Assembly (NCBI GenBank): GCA_022495005.1
Contig: JAGYXB010000135.1
Location: forward strand, 4,154,001 to 4,218,000
Direction: 5' to 3'
DNA length: 64,000 nt
DNA from: Rhyacophila brunnea
Lineage: Eukaryota > Arthropoda > Insecta > Trichoptera > Rhyacophilidae
The notes under the pieces are model-generated. The model had not been told where the DNA came from and did no database searches. It worked only from the letters and a program-made list of their open reading frames with translations. This document shows positions 35,551-47,961 of this stretch, piece after piece. The position numbers and the translations under genes are program-made. The stretch's first letter is position 1. The number at the start of each line of letters is the position of its first letter.

Positions 35551-38500
35551 TATATTACGTATTCAAATCAAGCGGTCTGAAGTGCGGATTCATACAACAA
35601 TGACTGATGAAACGGTATGTAGGTTAATGGGTTATGATTTTTTACGATATTTTATCAAAACACTTTGAAATACCTATACAGGTAACAGTAAAATGATTTA
35701 ACCACATCAATCTGATTTTTTTCATAGGCTTAATAATCCGACGTAATTCTTAGCCGCTTTCCAAAGAGGCGTCGCGACTTGCCCCATTATACTAAATGTA
35801 GGAGCTAGTCGGGGCGATATGCATATGTGCGTTAAAGAGTCATAAATATATAAAAACGCAACCACAGACGACGTTAATGGACGCGAAGGCATAGTTGTTA
35901 GTCACTTTCTCAACACGTCATGATGATGCTATGGATTCAAACACAACACGTGATTCAAATCCAAACGCGGAATTGTAACTAGCAACTTACGGTTTCAGAA
36001 TGAGACAATCTTCCACTCGATCATTTCGTGTATTGTACTCAAACTAATTGTTTAAAAAAAAAAGTGAAGGAAAAAATGGTAGGTAGGTACATAATTCATA
36101 ATTTATAATTACGTATATTTACATACTTTAGTATTCTAGCCAAATATATTTAGTATTTACCTTTAACGCTTAAAAGTACAATAATATTATGGCTAAGTAA
36201 ATCTTCCATGGTCAAATTTGAAGCGATGATAAAAACAGCCATTATTTCACATGCCGGATGAATGGTTTAATAATTAACACCTTCATCTGCATATTTGCGA
36301 GAGCTCAAATGTTAATTGACCGACATCACTTACGAAGTTATGACATTCACGTATACGGATGGATATAAAAAATGTGAGAAAAAAATGTTAACATAGACGG
36401 CACTTTTATGCGGCGAGGTTCGCGTCTTGACCTCCCGTTTGAGTCACTTACTGCTACAAAAACTCAGATAACGCGGAGTCGAAAATGCACGACAAAGAAA
36501 AAATATACAAATTAAGGTTAGACTTTGTGTATCTAAAACTAATCGTGTTTTATGTTTTGTCCAGTTCGATTTGAGGCATTTATGTGTTTTCTGTCACTAT
36601 CCACCCTTCTTCTTTTCGTGTCATCCCCTATCGCTGGTAGAAAAATTAAAAGGCATTTATGTATTAGATAATATTATACTGTCTACGGTTGATACAAGTG
36701 GTCTGAAATTCATCTTAATGATTATTGCGACTCGACAGACGTCTGAAGGCATGGAAGGAATCGCAACTTCTTCTGACAGCATGGTTAACAGATTTAAATA
36801 TTCAGGCTACGAAAATGACTCATTCATTGCACTCCTTTCACTTCAGTGATGCGGCCCGTCTACTGCTGTTTCAAAACTTTCAATCAATATATTCTAAAAA
36901 TATAATCAATATTATTCTAAATATTATTTTTATGACCCCTAACTAGGTTATTCCGAGTCTAATGCACTTTATTCTGTAAAGTTACGATCGCATTCGGCGT
37001 AGGTATATAAAGGTTATTTCACCATTTTACATAATAGCTAGTTACTATAACAATGTATCAGCGTTTCCCCAAGGTACCCCATAGTCAAGCCGTAAAACGA
37101 AACAATGAACTTCGATGGTTTAGTTATTTGCTCATACTTCGAATAAAATATGGTGTTAAAACTGTTTAATATATCTATACCTAGTATTACTTTGAACGAA
37201 ATATACAATCGAAAATCTTCATTTATTACCAGGTTACCGCATTGTATTGAAAGATAATCAATAACTAACACTACTATTGTAATCAGAAATCAATTCCACG
37301 GCCTGAATATAGTCGGTTTTGTGTTTCCTATTCAATGGGTCTCAAGAATATTAGACACGTAGTGGTAGACATATCTGGCTGCAGTAAATCGTAGCGAATA
37401 TACCTATATTTAATTAGGTAGGTATCTTAAAAAAAATAGAATAAACTCGAATTCATAATTTTTTGGAGCTTGAATGTGTTTTGCAATTTTATTGCTCGAC
37501 TATTTAGGTAGCTATTCCGAAAAGCGAGACAGCAACATGTGACAGCTACATGTAATGACAAGAATCGAAAATTGTTTGTCAATTTCTATTGTTCTAATAG
37601 CAGTTATATGCGGTCATTGTTTTCATCGACTTATTTATCGGTCATTAATTAATCAACCACATATCCTTAGATATGAATAAATCAATATTAGCAATGATTT
37701 GATTGACATACACTGACTATAAAGCATTGATAGTAAAAATACAAACAATAAATGTATTTTTCTTTATAGGCCTGTAGGGACATACCGGTCTGCATTCTTT
37801 TTTTACCGAAAGCGACAAAAGCAAGTAAGCAATAATTGGATTATCACCGCAAAATTAAATCTGATGCCAATCAAACCGAGGTTAATCAATAATCGGTACA
37901 ATAATTATGCACCTGTCAAAACATTATATTGTATAACTGCATATTTTTTGTGGGTCAGATAATATTTTTCAATTATTAAATTAAAACATTTAAAACACAT
38001 TCCGTTAAAACCGATTTAAAGTCGTGAACAAAAAAATGATTTTAATTAAAACGTTATATAACTTAAGTAAACAATCTCAATTATTTTTTATGATTCACTT
38101 AACCGCATACCGGCTTAACAATTTATTAAATTACAGCAAAAACGATAAAACTTATAAAACGATTTTCTTATTTTTTTAGACTTCAATAAAGTCTCTTCTC
38201 GTCAAGGTTTGGCCATAACAGCTTAAATGCTTTAAATTATAACACGAATCACGCACATTCCAGTGCACGCCAACTAATGCCTTCAGAGGTTACTTCTGGG
38301 ATATTCAAGACACTGGTTTGAAGGTCATCCAACGTCCGTTACGCCACGATATAAACCTGTGCACAGGGTGTGGCTACAATCTGCTACAATTCGGCTACAT
38401 GGTGATTAGAGGAAAGAAAATGAAGCTAACAACAATACAAATGTAGATTTACGCAACTAAATAAACCAGCAAACCTAAATGCTACTGTAGAGCAGATATT

Positions 38501-40029
38501 AGAACGCACGCATCCTGACCAGAGGGAAAATCGTCAAATCACGCGGATGAATGAAATTCACATGTTATGCTTTTGTCTCAATCGCTACACTAAGATTAAT
38601 TCCCCTTCACCCCAACATAGGTACCTACTCTGTTTTAAAAAGTAAATTAGAATGTGTTTAACAAAACCTAGTACCAAATTATATTGCGTTTTTAAGTCAG
38701 GGTAAACGTTCAATAATAGTTAATTACCGATGTATACATATTACCTATAAACTTCATGTTGTCAACAATATTTGATACTAAATCATCATTCCGTACTTGA
38801 TAATATTAATCAAGCACACGAAACAGGTAATATATAAAATTAACTCAACTAGGTATGTACAACGTATATTAAATAGGTACGTGCACAGTGTTACTGCACA
38901 CTACAGAGATTTAACAATATAACTAATTAATATAATATCACGTACTAACGTCAGACGATTGTATGCCATTAAATGTATAATGACATGTAATATCAATATA
39001 ATATATTTATTACAAGCATACTAGAAACAGCTACCTGCTATAAATTAATTGAGTAAATAAAGATCGCAGGTAAATCGATAATAGTGTTACGTAACAAATA
39101 TGTACTGGCAGGTGGAAGTGTTACACAGAAATAAGTTGTATTAACTATTACAGATAGGTAGACATTTGCGGCAGAGCAGCTGACGAGAATGTTGATGCGC
39201 CAGGTGGCTAAATACTAGGGATTGCAGTGCCGGTCTTGTTTATACACCAAAAAATATATAAAATATTTTTTTCACATATAATTTAATTCGTATCATTTTA
39301 TGTGACTAATATTAACATAAAATATTAAAAATGTGCTTTTCTGTATCTACGTATTCGTTTATTAGCACACATGTGTATTTTTTAAACATATTCTATGAAC
39401 ACCATTAAACAAAACCTACAAAATTATGCACACATATATAACATACACCATATTTACATCATAATTAATCTACATAATATAAAATATATTAGTATACTTA
39501 TGCATTACCACATTCGCTCAGATATATGGTAATAATTATCAAACATTTTCCAAAGATTAGTTGATGATCATCCCCAGAGCCTTTTGTAACTGGATTCTAA
39601 CAGACATTGAAAAAATAAGTAGGTATAAGATTGATGCATCTGCGCCGTGTGGGATTATTTTACGTGTTTCAAGGATTTATGAAAGTGGAAGCTGTATGTA
39701 CGTATGAGAAATTCTGCATCCATAAGAAAATGCATGTGAAATTCTATGGTTGGGTATGTGTGAAATTTACTGATTCGACTCGTTCCTTTTCTTTTCTACC
39801 AGACGTATTATGGTTAATTTGATGTATTCAACTCATTTTTAAACTTATGATAATATGTTTATCCATTTTTGCTTTCAACCAAAAAATTTTGTATTTTAAC
39901 ACTGCCTTAATAAATATTTGATTATTACTTTGATTACTAAAACCGATAACGCGCGAGAAAATAGCGAAACGCCGGTACAGGACCTATATTTCTTTTTCCC
40001 GGGTATTTAAAATCCCTAACGCGCTTTTT

Positions 40030-40110
40030 ACAGTGGCTATTATGCACCGCGCGCCATTTCGCGGTTCGATACCCGCGAGGTCTGTGTGACCCTTCCATTG
40101 AAGCAACTTA
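40030..40110 (+). repeat. tRNA-derived SINE or tRNA pseudogene fragment
   Basis: CGCGGTTCGATACCCGCG (40,061-40,075 region) is a B box within a stem-like T arm. The A-box side is weak (CAGTGGCTATTATGC), so it is a truncated head or tRNA relic. Confidence 0.5.
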
Positions 40111-41067
40111 CCGGATTTACAGTTCAAACATACAATAAAATTCCTGCCGGTCTACCGTTTGCCATACTGCTTTTAGGGGAGCGATCATTTCATTCGGACC
40201 GTTCCAGAATTATCACTCTACTATCGCTTTACTGTTAATCATATTATTATCGATCTATGAATTAGCACGTCGAGATTATTCGACCTCCGTTTGACCAATC
40301 GGCTATTGTAATCTGGTTTTCACTAGAAACAATGACTTAGCGTTCATTCATTACAATCTATTCTAATTTTATGCTGTAAATTTTGAGAAATATATGGGAA
40401 AAAATGGTACACTATAAAAAAAAGTTGCTATATGGTAATAACATAGATATATCAGAAAATAATCAGAACAGAGATTGCAACGAGTCGAGTTGCTATACCT
40501 ATATACGAAAACTTCCTAGGTGTTATCGAACATACTAATAATTTTATAAATATAGATATCATATTAAAACATTACCAATTATTTTTTTAATTCACACAAT
40601 TAATCACTTTAATGGTATTAATTATCAATTTTTCTTGGTGAAAATAAGTCTGTATACTAGAGGTAAACTACGGTAAATCCAAAATGACAACTTCACAGGA
40701 TAGACGAATTTGTGATTTTTGGAACTTTCAACTTGTGGCATTCGTGAATGGAAAAAGATAAAATTGATATATTTATCAAAACCTTTTTGTTTGTTTACCG
40801 CTGTAGTTTGATTATAAGCTTCATCAAAAGAATTGTATGTTTTCTTACTGTTGTTTATCTCTAATAGTTATGGAGTTACAATGACATTTTTAACTTTTAT
40901 AATAAGAGTAATATGAGTTACAGCTGTTTACCATGTATGCAGGATAAGTAATGAAGTAACAATATAACAATAACTCCATTTTACGATTTTTGGAGTTACA
41001 ATAGTTTACATCTGGTATACAGAAGTTATATCAATTAAACTAATATGTAGTAGGTACTTATTCTACA

Positions 41068-41140
41068 TAATTTACTAACGACCAGCACCGGTTTCGTCCA
41101 ACTCAACAGGAAATTCTCAAGGCATACATTAATCACAAAT
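41068..41140. repeat. Fragment related to the 25.3-kb foldback arm
   Basis: GTAGGTACTTATTCTAC, then ACCGGTTTCGTCC and CTCAACAGG follow in the same order and spacing as in the left arm at 25,371-25,432 (AGTAGGGACTTATTCCAC, GACCGGTTTCGTCC, CTCAGAGG). A second, truncated member of that family. Confidence 0.55.
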
Positions 41141-42286
41141 TTGATTCAAGGTTATAATTATATTTACTTATCAATCGGTAATCAATTTCTACTAGTCTAC
41201 TCACGGTTTACAATTCATTTTATAATACGTTTTTACGGGGATTCAAACTTATTTTTCTCATGGGTTTAGGTTTAGAGTGTTTAGACCCTAATAAGCGTAG
41301 GCATATTATATAAATTAACATTTTAAATAGTAAAGCTTATTTACGCTTGTATTGCGAGTGGCAAAATAGTGTAGTCCTATTCAAATGGACCAACGTATTC
41401 TTCTGTCAGACCTGTTTGTTTGAAACTCAACATAGCCTGATAAAGTAGTCCAAAGAATAGAAGGCGGAAGAGGAGACGTGTAAAAATTAGCATAGACCAG
41501 CGGATGCGGAGCGCAGCCGAAACACGATACCTCACCTCCTCAACCCAGATGCATGTATTACAAGCTTTTACGTTTCCGGGAAACGACAAAGCTAAAGTGT
41601 CATTGAGAATCATTACATGTCACAAAGATAAATAACTTCTTGTCAGCATCTGAAGTAAGTACCTACATAGTTATCAAAATAGTATAACAGGTAAAAAGTC
41701 TTTAATTCAAAATACATGACAAATGTTTGAGAAAGTAAGCGTTTACTTAGTAGTAAATCATGATATTTTTTTGCAAGAAAGTTTGTTAAATCTTGGAATC
41801 AAACTGTACACAGCTACCATCATCTCCGGGCGACATGGAGAGGCAAGTGAAGTCATATTCGATTTTGACTCATACGGTGCTATCATCGTGACCGTGCATC
41901 AGCGCATTGAATTATAACTGCCTGCGTTAAATGATAGAAGGTGAATACCAAGCGATAAATCAATCTATAAATAATAATATGCACCTCTCTATCTGGTTCG
42001 AAATTTACCACCAAAGGCAATGTATATTGTCATTTAGTCAAACTAATTCAAATTAAACAATAAAGTCAACACTGATTATATTACTCTTGATGCCATCTAT
42101 AAATGAAGTTAGTTATGTCACCTTGATTTAAATTACGATAATGATATCAGATTTTGGACAGAATTTTAGACATCCCGTACAACGTCGTTATTATGAAGTA
42201 CCAAAGCGCACGGGCACTTGGAAAGGACGATAGATTAATTGGTTGAGAATTCGACCGGCAAAGAAGAAAAAAATCTACTTGCGAAT

Positions 42287-42556
42287 CTATTCTATACATA
42301 AGGCTGCTTTCGGCGGCTATCGAGGGGAGTTAATCATATTTATGTATCGAGATATTATAATTGTTACAATAAGTTAGCCGGCTAAACTGTCAAAACTGTC
42401 TATTTCGCTCTAAAATTTAACACAGTCAAGAGACGTGCTGTTAGCAGTTGTTGATAGTTCAGACGGATAATGTATTGTAACAATTAACCGCCTCAATACA
42501 TACATATAATAAGTTACTCTCGATAGCCGCCGATAACAGCCTTGTGTAAAGAATAG
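42287..42556. repeat. Foldback MITE
   Basis: The left arm CTATTCTATACATAAGGCTG is mirrored at the right (minus strand CTATTCTTTACACAAGGCTG), and both continue into CGGCGGCTATCGAG. Arms span about 60 bp; inner TTGTTACAATA motifs pair as well. About 270 bp and non-coding. Confidence 0.7.
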
Positions 42557-43742
42557 ATGCGCTGGTTCAAGATTTCTACAAGGATTATTATAATATAAAA
42601 AAAATGATTGTTTTCAACAGCGATCGCAAAAGTGTGATTTTTAACAATCATTAATGAATTGCATCAGAAATGGATCATTGAAATACGATGATTATCTTCA
42701 ATATAATATGTACCTAACGTTACAATTTTCAACGCAGAGTTATTGAAAAGATACAATGTGAATTCGATTGCGTATTTCCCGTAGCAGCTCGAACTCATTA
42801 AGAAATAATGAAATAATGAAACAATCTCATCGCGTAATGTACGACTCCATTACAAGGCGTGAAAAAAATCTTCATACATACACGGGGCAATTGACATGGA
42901 ACACTAGATTGTATTACTCCGCCCAAATCGCCGTTGATTAGTAAGTGAACATTCTGGCGTTAAACGCAATAATATAATACGGTGTTGTGATGGTTTCGAC
43001 AGAACAAGGCCGGGTATAGAATTTCTGCCCATCAATCAATAAGATTCTATCGAACTGGACAGCTGGTTCATCGCGGCCCGAGGTATACGCATACATCGAC
43101 GGCGGGTATAGATATGAATGATGTTTTAATACTCCACTCGAATTTTTGCAAGAAAAAAACTGTGCCGGTACAATCAAGATCGTCGGCATTTTTCTAGTTA
43201 CAATAGTATAATCAAAATAAAACAACTCGTATGCTTTCATCGAGACAAAGCCTTGTGTAAAATCATCTTAAATATATTACGAGCATACTGTAGATGTAAA
43301 AAGAACACAGTTATCATATTCATGTATTAAATGTAGACTATCTAGAGCAGTTTCTCTTAATTTTTTGAGCTGCGAGCCGGATTAGTGAAATAGGTTTAGG
43401 AAATTTAGGTTTCGTGACCCAATATAAAAAGCACTTCTTGCTAAAATAATTTATTAATATGTTTGTTTACCTGTATGATATATTTTATCATCTAGAAAAC
43501 TTTGTGATTTTTTTTCAAAATGTTCCGCAACCCATTCAATAAGGCAATCCTAGTTTCACTAGCTAATATGGATGACCCAAGACGGCTAATGACTTTTCGG
43601 TAAAATAGTTTTCGTTGGGTAATTTTGTGCGTTATTTAAAATTTAGCTTTCAGGATCAGATTTGCACGGTGTTCCTTTATTCGTATAACTAGTTGTAATG
43701 CGTTCCACTTGTAATAAAAGAGATCGGAAAAGAAACACTTAC

Positions 43743-43849
43743 CAAGGGATTTTCAAAGATATGAAAAATATGACAGGATTTATTAATAACTCTGTAGACA
43801 CTTCGACAATTCGCTTACCTGGAAATAAAAAGAAAAGGAAACATTAGTT
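43743..43849 (-). promoter_or_regulatory. Candidate recursive splice site with downstream pseudo-exon
   Basis: On the gene strand, a branch-like ACTAATG (A at 43,844), then the pyrimidine run TTCCTTTTCTTTTTATTTCC, then CAG/GTAAGC: a full 3' splice site joined directly to a 5' splice site at 43,819/43,818. This is the form of ratchet sites known from long insect introns. A second donor, CCTTG/GTAAGTG at 43,742, closes a 76-nt pseudo-exon; read in phase 0 from the upstream exon it meets TAA after 11 codons, so keeping it would truncate the protein. Confidence 0.55.
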
Positions 43850-43931
43850 ATCAGTAGGTAATATTTATATTAAATTTATTTATTAACATATTTTTGTTTG
43901 TTAAAATTCACATTACATTATTTATAAAATA

Positions 43932-45231
43932 CGAGGGTGGGTCAATAAGTCCTTAGAAAAGCCGACAGGTGGCGCGACTAGTACTGTAAGCGGTTTGTTT
44001 TCATGCAGCGGCACTACCGATTCAGTATGCTGCGAAGTTTCAATCAGATTGGTCGGGTTGTTGTGTGTTTCTCGTACATTTAAAAAAATTTGCTTGTGGA
44101 AAATGGAAAAATGGAAAATGGAGAAAATTGAGTTTAGAGCTGTTATTAAACATTTTAATATAAAAGGGTTAACAGCAAAGGAAATAAAAAATGAGTTGGA
44201 TTTAGTTCACGGAATATCTGCTCCTTCACTTGCAACTATTTAGGTATAACTGGTTAAATGAATTTAAACGTGGTCGTACATCAACAAAGGATGAACCACG
44301 CTCAGGACGTCCTGTAGGGGTGACTACACCAGAAATGATCAATAAAATCCACGATATGGTGTTAAGTGACCGAAGATTAAAGTTGAGTGAGATAATTGAA
44401 GTTACAGGGATCTCAAAAGGTAGCGTCATTTCTATTTTACATGACAAATTGGGCATGAAAAATATTTCTGCAAGATGAGTGCCGCGTTTGCTCACAGTCG
44501 ACAATAAACGCAGTAGGGTGGTGGCCTCTAAAGCCCTGTTGTCGCTCATGCAACGCAATCCGGATGAATTTTTTCGTCACTTTGTGACTATAGATGAAAC
44601 ATGGATACACCACTATACTCCCGAGACGAAAGAACAGTCAAAGCAGTGGATTGCGAAGACAAACCATGTCAAAAGAAGGCGAAAACCGTAAAATCAGCTG
44701 GTAAGGTTATGGCTACTGTATTTTGGGATGCACGTGAAATTATTTTCGTTGACTATTTGGAAAAGGAAAAACAATAACAGGGGATTATTATGCATCTTTA
44801 TTGGACCAGCTAAAAAACAAAATTGAAGAAAAACGGGCTCATTTAAACAGGAAAAAATCCTCTTTCATCAGGACAATGCCCGTGTTCACACATGTTTACG
44901 ATCAATGGCTAAAATTGAAGAATTGAAGTTCGAATTGGTCGACCACCCACCGTATTCGTCAGATTTAGTCCCCAGTGACTTTTCCTTTTCCCAAACTTAA
45001 AAAAATGGCTAAGTGGACAACGTTTTTTTTCAAATGAAGAAGTCATCGATCGGACAAATGCTTATTTTGAGGACCTTCCGAAACTTATTTTTCTGACGGT
45101 TTAAAAAAAATTGAGAAACGTCTAACCAAGTGTATTGAGCTCCAAGGAAATTATGTTGAGAAATAAAAAAAAAATACAAAAATAAAACCTGTTTTAATGC
45201 TTTTTTCTATGGAATTATTGACCCACCCTCG
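43932..45231 (+). mobile_element. mariner-family element, copy 1 (decayed)
   Basis: A 1,300-bp Tc1/mariner element with inverted ends CGAGGGTGGGTCAATAAGTCC / ATTATTGACCCACCCTCG and TA on each side. The transposase frame starts at ATG 44,103 (MEKWKMEKIEFRAVIKHFNI) but is broken: a small insertion near 44,243 shifts the frame and introduces a stop, a TGG to TGA change at about 44,477 ends the helix-turn-helix part, and further indels follow after 44,660. It is nearly identical by eye to the minus-strand copy at 54.8-56.1 kb. It ends 83 bp upstream (gene orientation) of the ratchet-site branch motif. Confidence 0.95.
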
Positions 45232-45382
45232 TATGTATATGCGAGGATTCTCTTACGAAGGGAGAGTTGAACATTTCGAACCCTAATTATTGGTCCCCCC
45301 CCCTCCACTCCTCACGATTTTCTCATTAAACATTTCCACTACCTCCACTCAAATATGACTAATAATTATAATATCAAATATC

Positions 45383-45576
45383 GGTACTGTTCGGTTAAAG
45401 CGGATACAGCGGAAAACGCATTTTGAAAATAGCCGATAAACTGGATTATTTGTTAGGTTAACCTAACCAAACCTAACCTAACCGAACCTAAACTAACCCA
45501 AACTAACAAATAATCCAGTTTATCGGCTATTTTCAAAATGCGTTTTCCGCTGTATCCGCTTTAACCGAACAGTACC
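45383..45576. mobile_element. Perfect palindromic MITE with telomere-like core
   Basis: Two 74-bp arms (45,383-45,456 and 45,503-45,576) are exact reverse complements, starting GGTACTGTTCGGTTAAAGCG. The 46-bp centre is a run of CCTAA/CCTAAC-type units with small changes, like the TTAGG telomere repeat of insects. CAAATATC flanks both sides exactly (45,375-45,382 and 45,577-45,584), an 8-bp target duplication. Perfect arms and duplication point to very recent insertion. The 8-bp duplication fits hAT, but the ends are not CAGTG-like. Confidence 0.9.
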
Positions 45577-46706
45577 CAAATATCCCTTTCCCACAACACA
45601 CAGCTCCCTTTCTACCCCAATCACTCAGTATTGATAATAATTATAACCCTACACAAATTCAAATGTAAAATTTTATATAAATACTAGAAAAAGTATCTAT
45701 ATGTGGTGAATAGGTACCAAATTAGTGATAACCCATTTTATAAAACGATATTGAAAATGTAGATATCCATCCGATTCTGTAGTCATTTTCAATCCATGCT
45801 CATCGTGTAGCGATGCTACAATAGCTATATAATACTTACGTATAGCTTTTACTAGTTTTTTTTTTCAGAAAATGGTAACGAAAGTACGTTAAAACCAAAG
45901 CAATATTAGATAGATACTTATTGTAATAACCGTAGATATAATATCACGTAACAGCTGTATAGTTTGTACGTAAATCTCAACATATACTAAGCGGCAAATA
46001 AAATATTAAGGGAAACCAATAATACCATCGTCTTATTCAGAAAAGTCCTACATAATTACATAATATGGAAAATTTCCTAACTCCTAACTAAAAAACTAAT
46101 TTTCCTTAAGTTGTGATAAATTAGCAAAACATTCGGTTCATCCTCTCACGTCGCTCCTGAGAACAAAAGCGTCTACATAGAAATAAAATTAATGCTAGGA
46201 GGCAGACAGATAGACAAGTAAAACTAACTGGTCGGAATCAGACGCTACCGCTAAACTATTTATGCTCCGCGGTTTTCAACAAGTATGTAGTTATGTAAAC
46301 CATCTACCTATTCTCTAACGTGTAGTGTAACATGGATAGATTAGAAATGTGAATAGAGCACAACTAGCTATTACTATAAGTAGCTATGTCTGCGGAATCT
46401 AAGCATGCTGGTATATTGTGATGCATATCAGTCAGTCGGATAAAATATTACGATTAGTTTTATAGTAAAACTACTACACGATTTTATCATTGTTCGACTA
46501 AATTTTATAAATAATGATGGTACATCATATTTACCTGCGTATCTAAATACAATAATTGACGTAATTTGCCCTTTCGGATTTAGTTATAGCTTAATTGTAC
46601 ACTTTGATTTTTATGTTTTCCATTCTGTATCAACTCCATAGGTATCAACATTGTATTTTTTTTTTTGAAATTACTTTGCCCAACATCTTAAGTCATAATA
46701 ATAATA

Positions 46707-47126
46707 CAGGTAACCCTTGTTAATCGCGAATCTAGCGAGTGCGAATTCGTTATGACACGATCGGTTTTAAAAAATATTATTTATTATCGGATTTATTTTG
46801 ACATGTGCCACGTGCCGAGAATCGTCATAATTAGTGGAATCACGCGCGTACGATCAGATTATTTAAAAGTTATCGACAAACTTTACATAATGAGTACCTA
46901 CAATGAATCGCCTGCTGGGTAAATTATATACATTCTTTTTTTGCAACGCTGAATAAAATGAATGTTATTTTTTCAGTTTATTGCAAATTTATATTTCTTT
47001 TATTTTGTGAATGACGATTATGTTATTTTAAACCATTTTGTTTTTCAAAACTCCCGTTGAACAGGCAAACTTCGCTTATTGCGACATTGTCCAAAATGTA
47101 TCACCGTGATCAACGGGAATTAACTG
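46707..47126. mobile_element. pogo/Tigger-like non-autonomous element
   Basis: The left end CAGGTAACCCTTGTTAATCGCG resembles the right end, which on the minus strand reads CAGTTAATTCCCGTTGATCACG. Each is flanked by TA (46,705-46,706 and 47,127-47,128). CAGTTAA..CCCGTT ends with TA duplication are typical of pogo/Tigger elements. About 420 bp, no transposase seen. Confidence 0.6.
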
Positions 47127-47454
47127 TACATGTATAAATATGCAGAGAAAACAATTATTAAACTGCATTTCCACGTGGTTAACACAAAGTGGTTCTCCTT
47201 CAACTGAACAGTACCTAGATTTAATTCTAAATCATCTTTACCGCTAGTGGTTAGACAGGTCATTCTAGTCGATCTGTGAACATTATTGTCCAAGCAGGTT
47301 CACTAATCAGTGATCACTGATCACACAGTAATCGAGTAGCCTGTCGAATTAAATCGAATTCTGTGGGTTACTGCTATCAATACGCATTGCACAATAGGTC
47401 AATTATAAAAAAGCCAAACTGTTACTGGGAGGTATATATGATTGTGTAGATCAG

Positions 47455-47961
47455 GCATGTCCAACTTCAAGAGGCTGTGATCTACTATCCAGTATTATAA
47501 ACGACAGTAAACTACCACACTCTCCGATTATCATTTTTCTGCTTAAGCAAAAGAATAACATTCAGCTGAAGACACTGCAGCTTGTTGATATCACAAAAAC
47601 ATACCCAATTTACAATCCAACATTAAAATGCTATGTTACGACATACTTTTTGGCACATTGTACTCATCGTCCAACTACTGCGCCTACTGCGCGACGGTAA
47701 TGGGAGACTACGTATTAGTTTAAAACGTGGGGATTTACATCTTTGTTTCTCTCACATCTGGGGCGGGCTGTGAGTGATTCAATATGAATCAAGTGATACG
47801 ATGAGGTCAGACGGAGTTCCTCATGGCTAATTTCAAAATGAAATAAACATAGGAATGGTTAATAATTATACCCATTAAAAATCATATTTTGTATTTGACA
47901 ACTGAATGTGCACACATTTCTAAAATCTATCCCGTGATCGACACATTGGGTCGACACCTGG
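47455..47961. repeat. hAT-like dispersed repeat, copy 2
   Basis: It begins CAGGCATGTCCAACTTCAAG, a common hAT-type end, and runs to about 47,961 where the minus strand reads CAGGTGTCGACCC. The inner part (47,647-47,860) matches the repeat at 760-1,020. No target duplication could be matched. Confidence 0.5.

Noticed and set aside
41377..41613. Minus-strand ORF with a membrane-like stretch (MLIFTRLLFRLLFFGLL)
   Set aside because: Isolated, with no acceptor/donor pair in phase and no known family; I could not support it as a gene.
45457..45502. True interstitial telomere from chromosome fusion
   Set aside because: The CCTAA-like units are only 46 bp, imperfect, and enclosed by the arms of a target-duplicated element, so they belong to the element rather than to a fusion point.
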